A stretch of DNA of 64,000 bases from Leucobacter sp. cx-42 (GCF_014529985.1 NZ_JACVMU010000004.1:62001-126000); one strand, 5' to 3'. Counted from the first letter of the stretch, positions 9,219 to 18,589 are shown. Translations and numbers: made by a program. Notes: generated from the letters alone by a model not told the origin.

Positions 9219-9989
9219 ATGACCGATGAAGCCGGGCCTCCACTCGCGGCCAAGCTCACTACAGCCGCCGCACCGTCAGAGACGCCTGCGGCCGCAACAG
9301 CGCCACTCCGCGGTCGCGCACGCGAAGCCCGCGATAACGACCGCATCCTGCTGCAGGCAGCGCGTGAGGTCTTCGCCCAACGCGGCTGGCAGGCTCCCAT
9401 GTCAGCGGTTGCCGAGCACGCAGGAATCGGCATCGCAAGTATCTACCGCAGGTTTCCCAGCAAAGACGACCTCGTATTGCGACTGCGATCACTCGCACTG
9501 TGTGAAGTGACCGAGGTCGCGCGGGCAAGCCTCACGGGAGAAGTCGCCGCAGAGCCGCTCACGCCCGGCCTCACTGAAGCGATCCACAACCATCGGGACT
9601 CCAGCACCGTGGCCCGCTTCCTCCGGCTCCACATCACCATGGCAACAGGTCCGCTCACGGTCGGGTCCTGGCGCCAAGCACTCACATCACCCGAGATTGA
9701 GCAGAACACTGTCGAATTGCGATCCGCTCTCGATGTCCTCATCGCACACGACACCGAGGCCGGGTACGTCCCACATGATTTCACTGCGGCCGATCTCATG
9801 CTTGCCGTCGTCCATTTACGACCGAATCTTCCGACCAGCAATGAGCGCGCCACCGAGATCCACATACGCCATCTTGAGCTCTATCTCCTCGGCCTTGCAG
9901 CCGCTGCGGAAACCCCGTCCCTCGTGAGTGGTTTCGGAGCAACTTGGGAAGAATGGCTCGCCTTCCACACCGTTGAAGACCCCGCATAG
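9219..9989 (+). CDS. TetR-family transcriptional repressor
   Basis: The N-terminal helix-turn-helix is clear (MSAVAEHAGIGIASIYRRFP, with the SKDDLVL helix after it) and is preceded by a basic arm. The C-terminal part, about 190 residues, is the ligand-binding and dimer domain and resembles TetR members with a C-terminal YfiR-like domain. Its divergent partner is a multidrug-type exporter. The likely role is repression of that exporter and of itself through the palindrome at 9157-9180. The start is set by the -10 box 7 bases upstream; an ATG three codons earlier also exists. Confidence 0.88.
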   Translation: MTDEAGPPLAAKLTTAAAPSETPAAATAPLRGRAREARDNDRILLQAAREVFAQRGWQAPMSAVAEHAGIGIASIYRRFPSKDDLVLRLRSLALCEVTEVARASLTGEVAAEPLTPGLTEAIHNHRDSSTVARFLRLHITMATGPLTVGSWRQALTSPEIEQNTVELRSALDVLIAHDTEAGYVPHDFTAADLMLAVVHLRPNLPTSNERATEIHIRHLELYLLGLAAAAETPSLVSGFGATWEEWLAFHTVEDPA

Positions 9990-10087
9990 CCACCCACTCT
10001 CCACCCACCAGCACACAACTCGCATCTCGTTTCCGTCACGAGTGCCAAAGGTGTGTCATTCTCGGGCTTCCACCCAGCGGTCTGGCG

Positions 10088-10093
10088 TAAAGT
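10088..10093 (+). promoter_or_regulatory. -10 box for leaderless ABC exporter gene
   Basis: TAAAGT lies 6 bases before the GTG start. No ribosome-binding site is visible, which supports leaderless translation. Confidence 0.45.
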
Positions 10094-10099
10094 ATTGGG

Positions 10100-12112
10100 G
10101 TGGCTGAAACATCTGATGTAACCGCTCCCGGGTCGACCAACGAATCACCGAACGCTTCGTCGAAGCGTTCGCGTCGAGGCGCATCGAGGCCCGGCCGCAG
10201 CGCATCGTCGCAGCCGCGTGGCCCACGCGCTTCGTTCAAGGAGCTCATCCCCTACCTGTTCGAGCAGCGCAAGCTGCTCGTCGTGGCGCTCGTACTCGGC
10301 ATCGTCGCCGCGATCGCGTCGCTCGTGCAGCCCCCGATGCTTGGCCTCATCATCAACAAGGTGCAAGCGGGCGAGGCCCTCGGTGGCCTCCTCGCTATCC
10401 TCACCGGCATCGTTGTCGTTGGCGCGATCCTCAGCGGCATCCAGCACTTCGTCCTGCAGCGCATGGGTGAGGGCGTCGTCCTCACGAGCCGCAAGCGCCT
10501 CATCGCGAAGATCATGAACCTGCCGATCTCGCAGTTCGATCAGCGTCGCACCGGCGACCTGGTCTCCCGCGTGGGCAGCGATACGACGCTGCTGCGCGCG
10601 GTCCTCACGCAGGGCCTTGTCGAGGCAATCAGCGGCCTCCTCGTCTTCGTGGGTGCGCTCATCGGCATGCTCGTCATCGATCCCGTGCTGTTCGGTATGA
10701 CCTTCGCGGTTATCGTCGTCGCACTCATCACCGTTGTGCTGATTTCGGGCCAGATCCGCCCGGCTGTTGCCCGCTCGCAGGAGAAGGTCGGCGACCTCGC
10801 CGCCCAGGTTGATCGTTCGATTTCGTCGATCCGCACCATTCGAGCCGCTGGCGCGACCGAGCGCGAGGAAGCCGCGACCGTCAAGGATGCGACCGAGGCG
10901 TACACGCTCGGTCTCAAGGTCGCGAAGATCTCGGCCTTCATCGTGCCGATCTCGTTCCTCGCGATGCAGCTCTCGTTCCTGATCGTGCTGGGCCTCGGCG
11001 GATTCCGCGTCGCTACCGGCGCCATCACCATCGCGCAGCTCGTCACGTTCATCATCTTCCTGTTCCTCATGGTCATGCCGCTCGGCCAGGCATTCGGCGC
11101 GATCTCGGCGGTCAACCAGGCGCTCGGTGCGCTCGGCCGTATCCAGGAGATCACTGCGCTCGAGACCGAGACTGAACGGGACGCGGATCGCTCACCCACC
11201 GGCCAGATCGTCCCGCTCGCGACCGTGAGCGATGACGCCGCTCCCGCGATCCGCTTCGAGGACGTCCACTTCAACTACCGCTCGGCAGCACCCGAGCGCG
11301 CAGATGCCCGCGATCTCGTGCGCTCGTCGGGCCGCGGCGCCCGACGAGACATGGAAGCGGCCCCTGCCACCATCGTTGAGACCCCGGTGCTGCACGGCGT
11401 CACCTTTGATGTCCCCCGCGGATCACGCGTCGCCCTCGTCGGCCCCTCGGGCGCCGGCAAGTCCACCATTCTTGGCCTCATCGAGCGCTTCTACGATCCC
11501 GCAGCTGGCGTCGTCGCCCTGCACGGCGCAGACCTGCGCCTGCTCGACCGCCGCGAGCTGCGCTCGCAGATGGGTTACGTCGAGCAGGACGCTCCCGTGC
11601 TCGCAGGAACGCTGCGCGACAACCTGCGCCTGGCGTCGCCCGACGCGTCCGACGCCGCGTGCGAGCGTGTGCTGCGCGCCGTGAACCTCGGCGGCCTGCT
11701 CGACCGCACGCAGGAGCAGCTCGACCGTGGCACCGTGCCCGCACTCTCGTCGGTGCTCGACCTGCCCGTCGGCGAGAACGGCATCATGCTCTCCGGCGGT
11801 GAGAAGCAGCGCCTCGCGATTGCGCGTGCACTACTCACCGCTCCCCCGATTCTGCTGCTCGACGAGTCGACTGCATCGCTCGACGGCGTGAACGAGCGCC
11901 TCATGCGTGAGGCCCTCGACTCGGTCTCGACCGGTCGTACCCTCATCGTCATCGCGCACCGCCTCTCGACGGTTGTCGACTCGGACAAGATCATCGTGCT
12001 CGACGGCGGCAAGGTCGTCGGCGAGGGTACGCACGCTGAGCTCGTCGAGTCCACTCCGCTCTACCGCGAGCTCGCGCAGCACCAGCTGCTCGTGCCGAAG
12101 GACGAGGCGTAA
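10100..12112 (+). CDS. ABC exporter, fused permease and ATP-binding protein
   Basis: This 670-residue half-transporter has a type IV exporter membrane domain (about residues 45-345, six helices, with the coupling-loop segment QRRTGDLVSRVGSDT) followed by a nucleotide-binding domain. Walker A is GPSGAGKS at about residue 448, the signature is LSGGEKQR, Walker B with the catalytic Glu is ILLLDES, and the H-loop is IAHRLST. A low-complexity insertion rich in Arg, Asp and Ala (ERADARDLVRSSGRGARR) interrupts the start of the ATPase domain between the A-loop strand and Walker A. The first 40 residues are Ser/Arg-rich and cytoplasmic. It probably works as a homodimer that exports a lipid, peptide or drug. 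The substrate is unknown. Confidence 0.9.
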   Translation: MAETSDVTAPGSTNESPNASSKRSRRGASRPGRSASSQPRGPRASFKELIPYLFEQRKLLVVALVLGIVAAIASLVQPPMLGLIINKVQAGEALGGLLAILTGIVVVGAILSGIQHFVLQRMGEGVVLTSRKRLIAKIMNLPISQFDQRRTGDLVSRVGSDTTLLRAVLTQGLVEAISGLLVFVGALIGMLVIDPVLFGMTFAVIVVALITVVLISGQIRPAVARSQEKVGDLAAQVDRSISSIRTIRAAGATEREEAATVKDATEAYTLGLKVAKISAFIVPISFLAMQLSFLIVLGLGGFRVATGAITIAQLVTFIIFLFLMVMPLGQAFGAISAVNQALGALGRIQEITALETETERDADRSPTGQIVPLATVSDDAAPAIRFEDVHFNYRSAAPERADARDLVRSSGRGARRDMEAAPATIVETPVLHGVTFDVPRGSRVALVGPSGAGKSTILGLIERFYDPAAGVVALHGADLRLLDRRELRSQMGYVEQDAPVLAGTLRDNLRLASPDASDAACERVLRAVNLGGLLDRTQEQLDRGTVPALSSVLDLPVGENGIMLSGGEKQRLAIARALLTAPPILLLDESTASLDGVNERLMREALDSVSTGRTLIVIAHRLSTVVDSDKIIVLDGGKVVGEGTHAELVESTPLYRELAQHQLLVPKDEA

Positions 12113-12128
12113 GGGTTCCGGATACGCG

Positions 12129-12165
12129 AAAGGGCGCCGCACAGGTTTTCTGTGCGGCGCCCTTT
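12129..12165. terminator. bidirectional terminator
   Basis: A perfect 16-bp stem (AAAGGGCGCCGCACAG and its complement) with a 5-base loop of GTTTT separates the convergent ABC exporter and permease genes. The AAA/TTT ends provide short U-tracts in both directions. Confidence 0.9.
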
Positions 12166-12170
12166 GCACG

Positions 12171-13751
12171 TTAGGCCGTGGGGAATGCCCTGATGCGTGC
12201 CAGCAGCGCGGGCGCATTTCGGTCGAACGCATTGCCACCGAACACAATGCCGAGCGCGGCTACGATGAGGCCCCAGACGACGCCGACGGCCAGCGTCAGC
12301 CAGCCGAGCGGCGCTGACGACATGACGATGCTCGCAATACAGAGGCCGACCACAGGCAGGCTGAGCAGACCGGTCACGCCAATGACTGCAAACACCGCGA
12401 GGCCATTCAGGAAGGTCTGGCCAGGCACCGTCTTGAACGGATTATCGCCGGGTGCCGCGACGGGCATCACGAGCAGCGCGGAAGACACCGCTGCGACGCC
12501 GAAGCCAACAAAGAGTACGCCGACCGCCGTGCCTACCGCAGGCAGCAGGTAGTTCGCATAACCCGCCACAATGGGCGGCACGATGGCGAGCAGCAAAATC
12601 AGCGGGGTGATGACGATCGCAGAAGCAAGGAGCCGGCCGGCCCGATCCGCGCGCCCACGCGCACCCGTCGCAAGTACCGAGGCAAATGCCGTGCCATCGT
12701 ATGAAACGTCGGTGTAGGTGGCCGTGCACATCATGAACGCAGCTAAGACGCCTGAGAGCGCGAACGGAATGCTCTGCACGCCAGAGGTGAACAGCATGAG
12801 GATCGGGAACAGCGGGAGCACGATGAGCTGGCGCATGTAGCGCGGATCGCGCAGCCAGAACGTGAGCGACCGCGCCAAAGTCGCGCCGAACGGTCCGGTC
12901 GGCAGCTTGCCGAAGAGGCCGAGCTCGCCTGCCTTTGCCGTGTGCGTCGACTTCTTGGCTGGCGTGCTGACGCGGCGATCAAGCGTGTAGCCCCAGAGCA
13001 ACCAGAGCGCGACAATCGTCACGAGTGCAATCGCGATACGAGCGAGCGCAAGGAGCCAGTTGCCTGCAAGCGCGTCACCTGGCACCGCCCAGATCGCGCC
13101 GATCGGCGTCCATTCCAGCACCCTGGTCAACTGGGCGAATCGACCAGCAAGATCGGTCGCATCGGACAGCACGGCCGTGACCGCGGTCATGATCGGCCCG
13201 GTCAGAATCAGCAGGAAGAGCGCGATCGTACCGAGGAGCTCCTGCCACCTGCGACCACCGCTCGACGCCGAGACCGCCCCCAGCAGACGGCTCGCGAGCA
13301 CACACAAGACAACGCCGATGAGCGCGCAGGGCACCGCGACGATCGCAGAGACGGGCGAGCGTGACCACGCAATGACTGTCGTGAGTGCTGCCAAGGTCGT
13401 GATGATGCCAGGAACACCGGTGAGACCAGTACCCATGAGTACCTGCATGACCTGCGTGCGAGAGAGTGGCAACGGGGCCAGGTGATCCGCGTCGACGGTT
13501 GAATCCATGCCAGCCGACACCAGTGGGCCAATGACCCAGCCGAGCGTGAGCGCGGCGCCGCCAATCACGACGGCGGATCGCGTCGCATCAGCGTCAGCAA
13601 ACACCAGCAGCCCGACCATGCCAGCGGCGGCAAGGAACAGGAGCCAGAGGCCACCGAAGATACCAAAAACGAGGCCGACAATGCGCCAGGGACTCCGGGT
13701 GAGGGTGTTCCCGAGAATTCGGAAACGGAGCTTTAGGATTGTCGCAACCAC
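12171..13751 (-). CDS. ABC-2 type transporter membrane protein
   Basis: The 526-residue protein has about 12 hydrophobic segments and no soluble domain of note. A cluster of basic residues around residue 270 (RRVSTPAKKSTHTAKAGELG) marks a cytoplasmic loop. It resembles the large permeases paired with a separate ATPase in actinobacteria. The GTG start overlaps the end of the upstream ATPase gene by 19 bases, so the two are translationally coupled and surely work together. Direction and substrate of transport are unknown; exporters of peptides or antibiotics are the commonest relatives. Confidence 0.8.
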   Translation of the reverse strand: MVATILKLRFRILGNTLTRSPWRIVGLVFGIFGGLWLLFLAAAGMVGLLVFADADATRSAVVIGGAALTLGWVIGPLVSAGMDSTVDADHLAPLPLSRTQVMQVLMGTGLTGVPGIITTLAALTTVIAWSRSPVSAIVAVPCALIGVVLCVLASRLLGAVSASSGGRRWQELLGTIALFLLILTGPIMTAVTAVLSDATDLAGRFAQLTRVLEWTPIGAIWAVPGDALAGNWLLALARIAIALVTIVALWLLWGYTLDRRVSTPAKKSTHTAKAGELGLFGKLPTGPFGATLARSLTFWLRDPRYMRQLIVLPLFPILMLFTSGVQSIPFALSGVLAAFMMCTATYTDVSYDGTAFASVLATGARGRADRAGRLLASAIVITPLILLLAIVPPIVAGYANYLLPAVGTAVGVLFVGFGVAAVSSALLVMPVAAPGDNPFKTVPGQTFLNGLAVFAVIGVTGLLSLPVVGLCIASIVMSSAPLGWLTLAVGVVWGLIVAALGIVFGGNAFDRNAPALLARIRAFPTA

Positions 13752-14515
13752 GTCGGTCCCTCCGAAGTGTGGCGGCCACCCACGAGTGTGAGGAAGCGCT
13801 CCTGCAGGGTCTCGCCCGCACGCACGTCAGCAACGGTGCCTGCCGCGAGCAGCTGCCCCGCAGCGATGATCGCAACGTGGTCGCAGAGGCGCTGGACCAG
13901 ATCCATCGAGTGGCTCGACACAATGACCGTGCCACCCGAAGCGGTGTAGCTGCGCAGTACGTCCTCAATGTTGGCAGCCGAGACCGGGTCAACGGACTCG
14001 AACGGTTCGTCGAGCACGAGGAGCTTCGGTGCGTGGACGAGCGCGCATGCGAGTGCAATTTTCTTCGTCATGCCGGCCGAATAGTCGGTGACCATCTTGC
14101 CTGCCGCTGCGCCGAGATCCATCATGGCGATGAGGTCGGCTACGCGCTGGGGAATCTCTTCGCGCGGGACGCCAAAGATCATCGCCGTGTAGGTGAGCAG
14201 CTGATCACCGGTCAGTCGGTCGAACAAGCGAACACCGTCGGCCAAATTACCGATCATTGCCTTCGCTGGAACCGGATCTTCCCACACGTCTACGCCATGG
14301 ATCCAGGCGCGCCCCGCGTCAGGCCGCAGCAGGCCCGTCACCATCGACAGCGTCGTGGTCTTGCCAGCGCCGTTCGGGCCGACCAAACCGTAGCAGGAGC
14401 CGGTGGGCACCTCGAGGTCGATGCCTGCCACCACGAGGTTCTCCCCGAACTGCTTCACAAGCCCGGAGATGCGTAGGGCGGCCTCGCCCGATTGTTCCGA
14501 TTGGATACCCGTCAT
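13733..14515 (-). CDS. ABC transporter ATP-binding protein
   Basis: Walker A (GPNGAGKTTT) begins at residue 46 and Walker B reads LLVLDEPFESVDP. The signature motif is degenerate, YSAGMTKK, instead of LSGGQ; this variant is common in ATPases of the ABC-2/CcmA group. The H-loop is VSSHSMD. The 260-residue length is typical. It energises the membrane protein encoded immediately downstream. The start codon lies 7 bases after a TAGGCT -10 box with a TTGAAG -35 and no ribosome-binding site, so the mRNA is probably leaderless. Confidence 0.9.
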   Translation of the reverse strand: MTGIQSEQSGEAALRISGLVKQFGENLVVAGIDLEVPTGSCYGLVGPNGAGKTTTLSMVTGLLRPDAGRAWIHGVDVWEDPVPAKAMIGNLADGVRLFDRLTGDQLLTYTAMIFGVPREEIPQRVADLIAMMDLGAAAGKMVTDYSAGMTKKIALACALVHAPKLLVLDEPFESVDPVSAANIEDVLRSYTASGGTVIVSSHSMDLVQRLCDHVAIIAAGQLLAAGTVADVRAGETLQERFLTLVGGRHTSEGPTWLRQS

Positions 14516-14522
14516 GCCATCC

Positions 14523-14546
14523 AGCCTAGTTTGGCAATTGGACGGC
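14523..14546 (-). promoter_or_regulatory. promoter of the ABC-2 operon (leaderless)
   Basis: On the minus strand TTGAAG, an 18-base spacer and TAGGCT precede the ATG, which follows after 7 bases. It is one of the better -35/-10 pairs of the leaderless set in this window. Confidence 0.6.
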
Positions 14547-14640
14547 CTTCAAGGGTGTGCGCTGACCTGAGCGCCAAGACCGCGCCTCAGCGGCGTACTG
14601 GTCGTGATTCAGTGGCGCTTCGGTCACGCCTCGGCGCGCT

Positions 14641-15738
14641 TCAGTCGCGCTTGAGCATCCAGTCGAACTTCGGCTCGACAACGATGGCAAACACCTTGGT
14701 GACCCACTTCATCGACAGCAGCATCGACAGTCCGATCGCACCCACGATGAGCATCAGGAAGCCCCAGTTGCCGAGCTCGCCAGCGGCGTCAATGACACCG
14801 GCCTCACGAAGGCTCCAGATGACTACGCCATGCAGCAGGTATACGAACAGCGTGCGCGAACCCCATGGCGTCATGCCGTTCTCTACGCGCGGCACGAGAA
14901 TCAGCAAGGCAAGCGTCATGATGCCGGCAATCAACATCAGGATCGCGGTGATGAGAATGCCGAGCCCCGCGGTGGCCCACCAGCCGTGCGGAACGAGGTC
15001 GCCAAGAGGCGCGTTTTTGAAGAGCCACTGGTAGCTGTCTCGGTGGGTGAGCCACTTGTCGATCCGCCAACTGCTCTTGTGCATTGCGGGCAGGAAGAAC
15101 GCAGCCGCGATGAGCGCAAGGGTACCGGCGGCGGCAATGCGGGTGAGCGCGCGCGGGCGCATGAACCAATCGCCGCCGAGGAGGTTTTGGTCCTTGATCT
15201 TCCAGCCGATGACGAAGAAGGGCAGGAAGGCAAGGGTGCGGGCGACCGAGAAGTTGGTGCCGATGACGGGGCTGAGTCCGCCGATCAGGGCAAGCACGAT
15301 GGAGAACGTCAGCGGGTGACGCAAGCGCGCAATGTACGGGAAGATGATTCGCAAGGTTGCGAGGGTGACGAGGAACCAGAGCGTCCACGAGGAGTTCACC
15401 AGGAAGCCCTTGCCCGGGGTCTGGTCATTCACTACGAACTTGATGATCGCCCAGATGCCTTCCCACAGGAGCCAAATAACGATGAGCTGAATGGTTGAGC
15501 GGATCGCCTTCGGGTTCACCTCTGGCTTCACGAAGAGCCCAGACAGCATGATCATTGCTGGCATGTGGAAAAGGTAGAGGAACGCGTAGGCCGCAAAGCC
15601 AAAATCGGTCGTGGTGCGGATCGTCGAGATCATATGGCCGATCACAACAAGCACGATGAGCACGAAACGGGCGTTATCCCAGAGCGCGACGCGTACGCGG
15701 GGCGCCGCGGACTTGGGCGCGGAAGTCACAGAGTTCAC
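14641..15738 (-). CDS. membrane acyltransferase (acyltransferase family 3-like)
   Basis: The protein has about ten hydrophobic helices. The first shows WDNARFVLIVLVVIGHM, with the conserved His of the acyltransferase 3 family. The segment YLFHMPAMIMLSGLF is also typical of fucose 4-O-acetylase-like members. Such proteins acetylate or succinylate sugars of the cell envelope using acyl-CoA. The acceptor is unknown here and no glycosyltransferase is nearby. The gene stands alone, with its GTG start 6 bases after a TAAGCT -10 box. The 125 bases downstream of it hold short, imperfect GC-rich repeats only. Confidence 0.8.
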   Translation of the reverse strand: MNSVTSAPKSAAPRVRVALWDNARFVLIVLVVIGHMISTIRTTTDFGFAAYAFLYLFHMPAMIMLSGLFVKPEVNPKAIRSTIQLIVIWLLWEGIWAIIKFVVNDQTPGKGFLVNSSWTLWFLVTLATLRIIFPYIARLRHPLTFSIVLALIGGLSPVIGTNFSVARTLAFLPFFVIGWKIKDQNLLGGDWFMRPRALTRIAAAGTLALIAAAFFLPAMHKSSWRIDKWLTHRDSYQWLFKNAPLGDLVPHGWWATAGLGILITAILMLIAGIMTLALLILVPRVENGMTPWGSRTLFVYLLHGVVIWSLREAGVIDAAGELGNWGFLMLIVGAIGLSMLLSMKWVTKVFAIVVEPKFDWMLKRD

Positions 15739-15744
15739 CCTGCA

Positions 15745-15750
15745 AGCTTA
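15745..15750 (-). promoter_or_regulatory. -10 box for leaderless acyltransferase gene
   Basis: On the minus strand TAAGCT is followed after 6 bases by the GTG start. No ribosome-binding site and no clear -35 are visible. Confidence 0.45.
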
Positions 15751-15849
15751 ATCAATGCGCGGGATGCGGGTTTGCCTCGGCCGTCGTTGGGTGGGTGGGG
15801 AAACTCACCGCGCCATGTGCAAGCGCCTTCCACCAACCCCGGAAACAAG

Positions 15850-15883
15850 AAAGCGCCTGTCTGGAATCCCAGACAGGCGCTTT
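15850..15883. terminator. terminator after nusG
   Basis: A perfect 15-bp stem (AAAGCGCCTGTCTGG and complement) with a 4-base loop lies 13 bases beyond the nusG stop codon. On the minus strand it ends in TTT then CTTG. It separates secE-nusG from whatever follows. Confidence 0.85.
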
Positions 15884-15896
15884 GCTTCGTAATTAC

Positions 15897-16766
15897 TTAC
15901 GCAAGCTTGGTGACCTGGTCGAAGCCGAGCTCGACCGGAGTCTCGCGCTCGAACAGCGACACCAGAACGGTGAGCTTGCCCGAAGCGGGGTTGATCTCGC
16001 TGATGGTACCGGGGAGGCCCTCGAACGAACCCGACTTGATCGTGATGGTCTCACCAATCTCGAAGTCGATCTCAACCTGACCCTGTGCGACTGCGTTTGC
16101 AGCTGCCGAGCCCTTCTGAGTTGCGGTTGCGTCGAGCTCGACGGTGCTCTTGAGCATCTCGAAAGCTTCGTTGAGGCGCAGCGGGACAGGGTTGTGAGCG
16201 TTGCCCACGAAGCCGGTCACACCAGGGGTGTGACGGACAACCGACCAGGTGTCCTCGTTGAGGTTCATGCGAACAAGAACGTAACCCGGGATACGAACGC
16301 GGGTGACCATCTTGCGCTGGCCGTTCTTGACCTCCATGACCTCTTCCATTGGGACCTGGATCTCGTAGATGTCATCTACGGTGCCCATGACCTCACGACG
16401 GTTCCAGAGGTTCGACTTCACCTTGCGCTCGTAACCTGCGTAGGTGTGAATGACGAACCACTTACCGGGACGGCGGCGGAGGTCCTTCTTGAAAGCCTTG
16501 AGAGGGTCAACAGCCGAGTCGGTCTCTTCCGACTCGCCGTCTTCGCCCTCGGTTGCCTCAGCCTCTGCGTCGCCAGCAACTGCGGCGTCTGCATCTGCTT
16601 CGGTCTCTTCGTCTTCGATAGCTGCAGCAGCGGCGTTTGCCTCTTCTGCCGAATCAATATCGAGAGCGTCTTCTACAGCCTCATCAGCGACCGAATCGGT
16701 CGACTGCACCAGCGCGTCGAGCGCTGCGTCGAGATCTGCCTCGGGGTTGATCTGATTCTCAGTCAT
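15897..16766 (-). CDS. nusG: transcription termination/antitermination factor NusG
   Basis: NusG binds RNA polymerase and links it to Rho or the ribosome. The NGN domain begins near residue 102 with KWFVIHTYAGYERKV and contains IPGYVLVRMNLNEDTWSVVR and GVTGFVG. The KOW domain is at the C-terminus (IKSGSFEGLPGTISEINP). The first 100 residues form an unusually acidic Ala/Glu/Asp-rich extension, which makes the protein 289 residues instead of about 180. Acidic N-terminal extensions are common in actinobacterial NusG. secE is upstream on the same strand. The terminator after nusG shows that rplK-rplA, the usual next genes, do not follow here. Confidence 0.97.
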   Translation of the reverse strand: MTENQINPEADLDAALDALVQSTDSVADEAVEDALDIDSAEEANAAAAAIEDEETEADADAAVAGDAEAEATEGEDGESEETDSAVDPLKAFKKDLRRRPGKWFVIHTYAGYERKVKSNLWNRREVMGTVDDIYEIQVPMEEVMEVKNGQRKMVTRVRIPGYVLVRMNLNEDTWSVVRHTPGVTGFVGNAHNPVPLRLNEAFEMLKSTVELDATATQKGSAAANAVAQGQVEIDFEIGETITIKSGSFEGLPGTISEINPASGKLTVLVSLFERETPVELGFDQVTKLA

Positions 16767-16820
16767 CTCAGTGCTGCCTTTGCTTCTGTAGGGGGAACGT
16801 GTACGTCTCGCGCTAGCCGA

Positions 16821-17093
16821 TTAGGCGGGCAGCGAACCAAACACGAACACTGCAAGCCAACCGAATACCTGGTCGAGGACCCACACGAGTGCCATCATGA
16901 CGACAACGAAGCCGATCACAACGAGCGTGAAGTTCACGAGCTCTTTGCGGGTCGGAGTGACGACCTTCTTAAGCTCGGAGAAAACCTGCTGGATGAAAAG
17001 GATGATTCGACCGAAGAAGCCTCGCTTCTTCGCATCGCTCGAATGAGCGCGAGTGTCGATCGGATCGACGCCTTCAACTTCCGTACTACTCAT
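16821..17093 (-). CDS. secE: preprotein translocase subunit SecE
   Basis: SecE clamps SecY in the protein-export channel. The 90-residue protein has the conserved amphipathic segment FFGRIILFIQQVFSELKKVV, then TPTRKEL and a single transmembrane helix (FTLVVIGFVVVMMALVWVL). A GGAAAG sequence serves as ribosome-binding site. It lies between tRNA-Trp and nusG, an arrangement conserved across many bacteria. Confidence 0.96.
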   Translation of the reverse strand: MSSTEVEGVDPIDTRAHSSDAKKRGFFGRIILFIQQVFSELKKVVTPTRKELVNFTLVVIGFVVVMMALVWVLDQVFGWLAVFVFGSLPA

Positions 17094-17118
17094 TCAGGCT
17101 TTCCTTTCCCAACAGGTG

Positions 17119-17144
17119 CCCGGTCGCAGTTATCTGCGACCGGG
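17119..17144. terminator. hairpin between tRNA-Trp and secE
   Basis: An 11-bp perfect stem (CCCGGTCGCAG and complement, loop of 4) lies 4 bases after the tRNA 3' end and about 25 bases before secE. It has no U-tract. It may mark tRNA processing, attenuation or partial termination between the tRNA and the secE mRNA. Confidence 0.55.
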
Positions 17145-17148
17145 TATC

Positions 17149-17224
17149 TGGCAGGGCGGACAGGACTCGAACCTGCAACCTACGGTTTTGGAGACCGTTG
17201 CGCTACCAATTGCGCCACCACCCT
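17149..17224 (-). tRNA. tRNA-Trp (anticodon CCA)
   Basis: The minus strand starts AGGGTGG, which pairs with CCGCCCT at the 3' end with one G-U wobble. The anticodon loop reads CTCCAAA, giving anticodon CCA. The T-loop GGTTCGAGTCC is normal. A 3' CCA is encoded. The D-arm with AATTGGTAGCGC is standard. Confidence 0.97.
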
Positions 17225-17367
17225 ATGGTTCATTGACCATGAATTCACCCACCAAACTCTCTCACGCTGAGGGTGTCAGGCACAAGAAATTTTGGTAGAA
17301 GTCAACTACCTCGGATTACATTACGGGATTCCGAAGCAAATGTCGAACTGAGCATACGGATTCCGGG

Positions 17368-17373
17368 TACGAT
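17368..17373 (+). promoter_or_regulatory. -10 box for leaderless aminotransferase gene
   Basis: TACGAT is followed after 7 bases by the GTG start of the aspartate aminotransferase. No ribosome-binding site is present. Confidence 0.5.
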
Positions 17374-17380
17374 TAATGCC

Positions 17381-18589
17381 GTGAGCAGCATCTCCCGTCT
17401 TTCAAAGAAAATTTCGGCCATTGGCGAGTCCGCGACCCTGAAGGTCGACGCTAAGGCAAAAGCACTTCAGGCAGAGGGTCGAAAGGTCATCAGCTACGCC
17501 GCTGGTGAGCCCGACTTCCCCACGCCCAAGCACATCGTTGACGCCGTACGCGACGCCCTCGATGACCCGAAGAACTTCCGGTACACCGCAGCAACGGGTC
17601 TCCCCGAGTTGCGCTCCGCTGTCGCAGCAAAGACCGCTCGCGACTCGGGCTGGGATGTCGAGGCATCGCAGGTCATGATCACTAACGGCGGCAAGCAGGC
17701 CGTGTACCAGTCGTTCCAGGTTCTTCTTGATCCGGGCGACGAGGTCATCGTTCCTGCCCCCTACTGGGTGAGCTACCCCGAAGCGATTCAGCTTGCCGAC
17801 GGCGTTCCCGTCGAGGTATTCGCTGGCGCTGATCAGGGCTACAAGGTCACCGTTGCGCAGCTCGAAGCAGCACGCACCGACAAGACCAAGGCAGTCCTCT
17901 TCGTGTCGCCCTCGAACCCGACCGGCGCTGTTTACACCGCTGAAGAGACCAAGGCTATTGGCGAGTGGGCTCAGGAGCACGGCCTCTGGGTCATCGCCGA
18001 TGAGATCTACCAGAACCTCGTCTACGGCGGCGTTCGCGCAACCTCGATCGTCGAGGCTGTTCCTGCACTTCAGGACCGCGCAATCCTCGTCAACGGTGTC
18101 GCAAAGACCTACGCGATGACCGGCTGGCGTCTCGGCTGGATGGTTGGCCCCTCGGACATCATGAAGGGTGCAGCAAACCTGCAGTCGCACATGAGCTCGA
18201 ACGTGAACAACCTCGCTCAGCGTGGCGCGATCGCAGCCCTCAACGGCCCCCAGGAGCCCATCGAAGAGATGCGCGTTGCCTTCGAAGGCCGCCGCAACCT
18301 CATCGTTGACGAGCTCAACAAGGTTCCCGGCTTCCACTGCCCGATGCCCGACGGCGCGTTCTACGCGTACGTCGACGTCGCTGGCGCACTCGGCAAGACC
18401 TACCGCGGCGTTACCCCCGCGACGTCGCTCGAGCTCGCTGATCTCATCCTCACCGAGGCTGAGGTTGCAACCGTTCCCGGCGAGGGCTTCGGCCGCGGCG
18501 GCTACCTCCGTCTGAGCTACGCGCTCGGCGAGGGCCCCCTCCTCGAGGGCGTGCAGCGCATCCAGGCACTCATGGCTGAGGGTAACTAA
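17381..18589 (+). CDS. aspartate aminotransferase (class I, PLP-dependent)
   Basis: This fold-type I enzyme transfers the amino group of aspartate to 2-oxoglutarate, using pyridoxal phosphate. The conserved N-terminal [12 protein letters not shown], the GEPDFPTP motif, [10 protein letters not shown] and the Schiff-base Lys242 in [16 protein letters not shown] are all present. The GTG was chosen over an upstream ATG because it matches the family N-terminus and lies 7 bases after a -10 box. The 402-residue length fits the Ib subgroup. It is monocistronic, divergent from tRNA-Trp/secE and followed by a terminator shared with birA. Confidence 0.92.
   Translation: MSSISRLSKKISAIGESATLKVDAKAKALQAEGRKVISYAAGEPDFPTPKHIVDAVRDALDDPKNFRYTAATGLPELRSAVAAKTARDSGWDVEASQVMITNGGKQAVYQSFQVLLDPGDEVIVPAPYWVSYPEAIQLADGVPVEVFAGADQGYKVTVAQLEAARTDKTKAVLFVSPSNPTGAVYTAEETKAIGEWAQEHGLWVIADEIYQNLVYGGVRATSIVEAVPALQDRAILVNGVAKTYAMTGWRLGWMVGPSDIMKGAANLQSHMSSNVNNLAQRGAIAALNGPQEPIEEMRVAFEGRRNLIVDELNKVPGFHCPMPDGAFYAYVDVAGALGKTYRGVTPATSLELADLILTEAEVATVPGEGFGRGGYLRLSYALGEGPLLEGVQRIQALMAEGN

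Noticed and set aside
15795-17270. Long open frame on the plus strand across nusG, secE and tRNA-Trp
   Set aside because: It runs antisense to three well-supported genes and includes the tRNA; it is a by-product of high GC content and codon bias.
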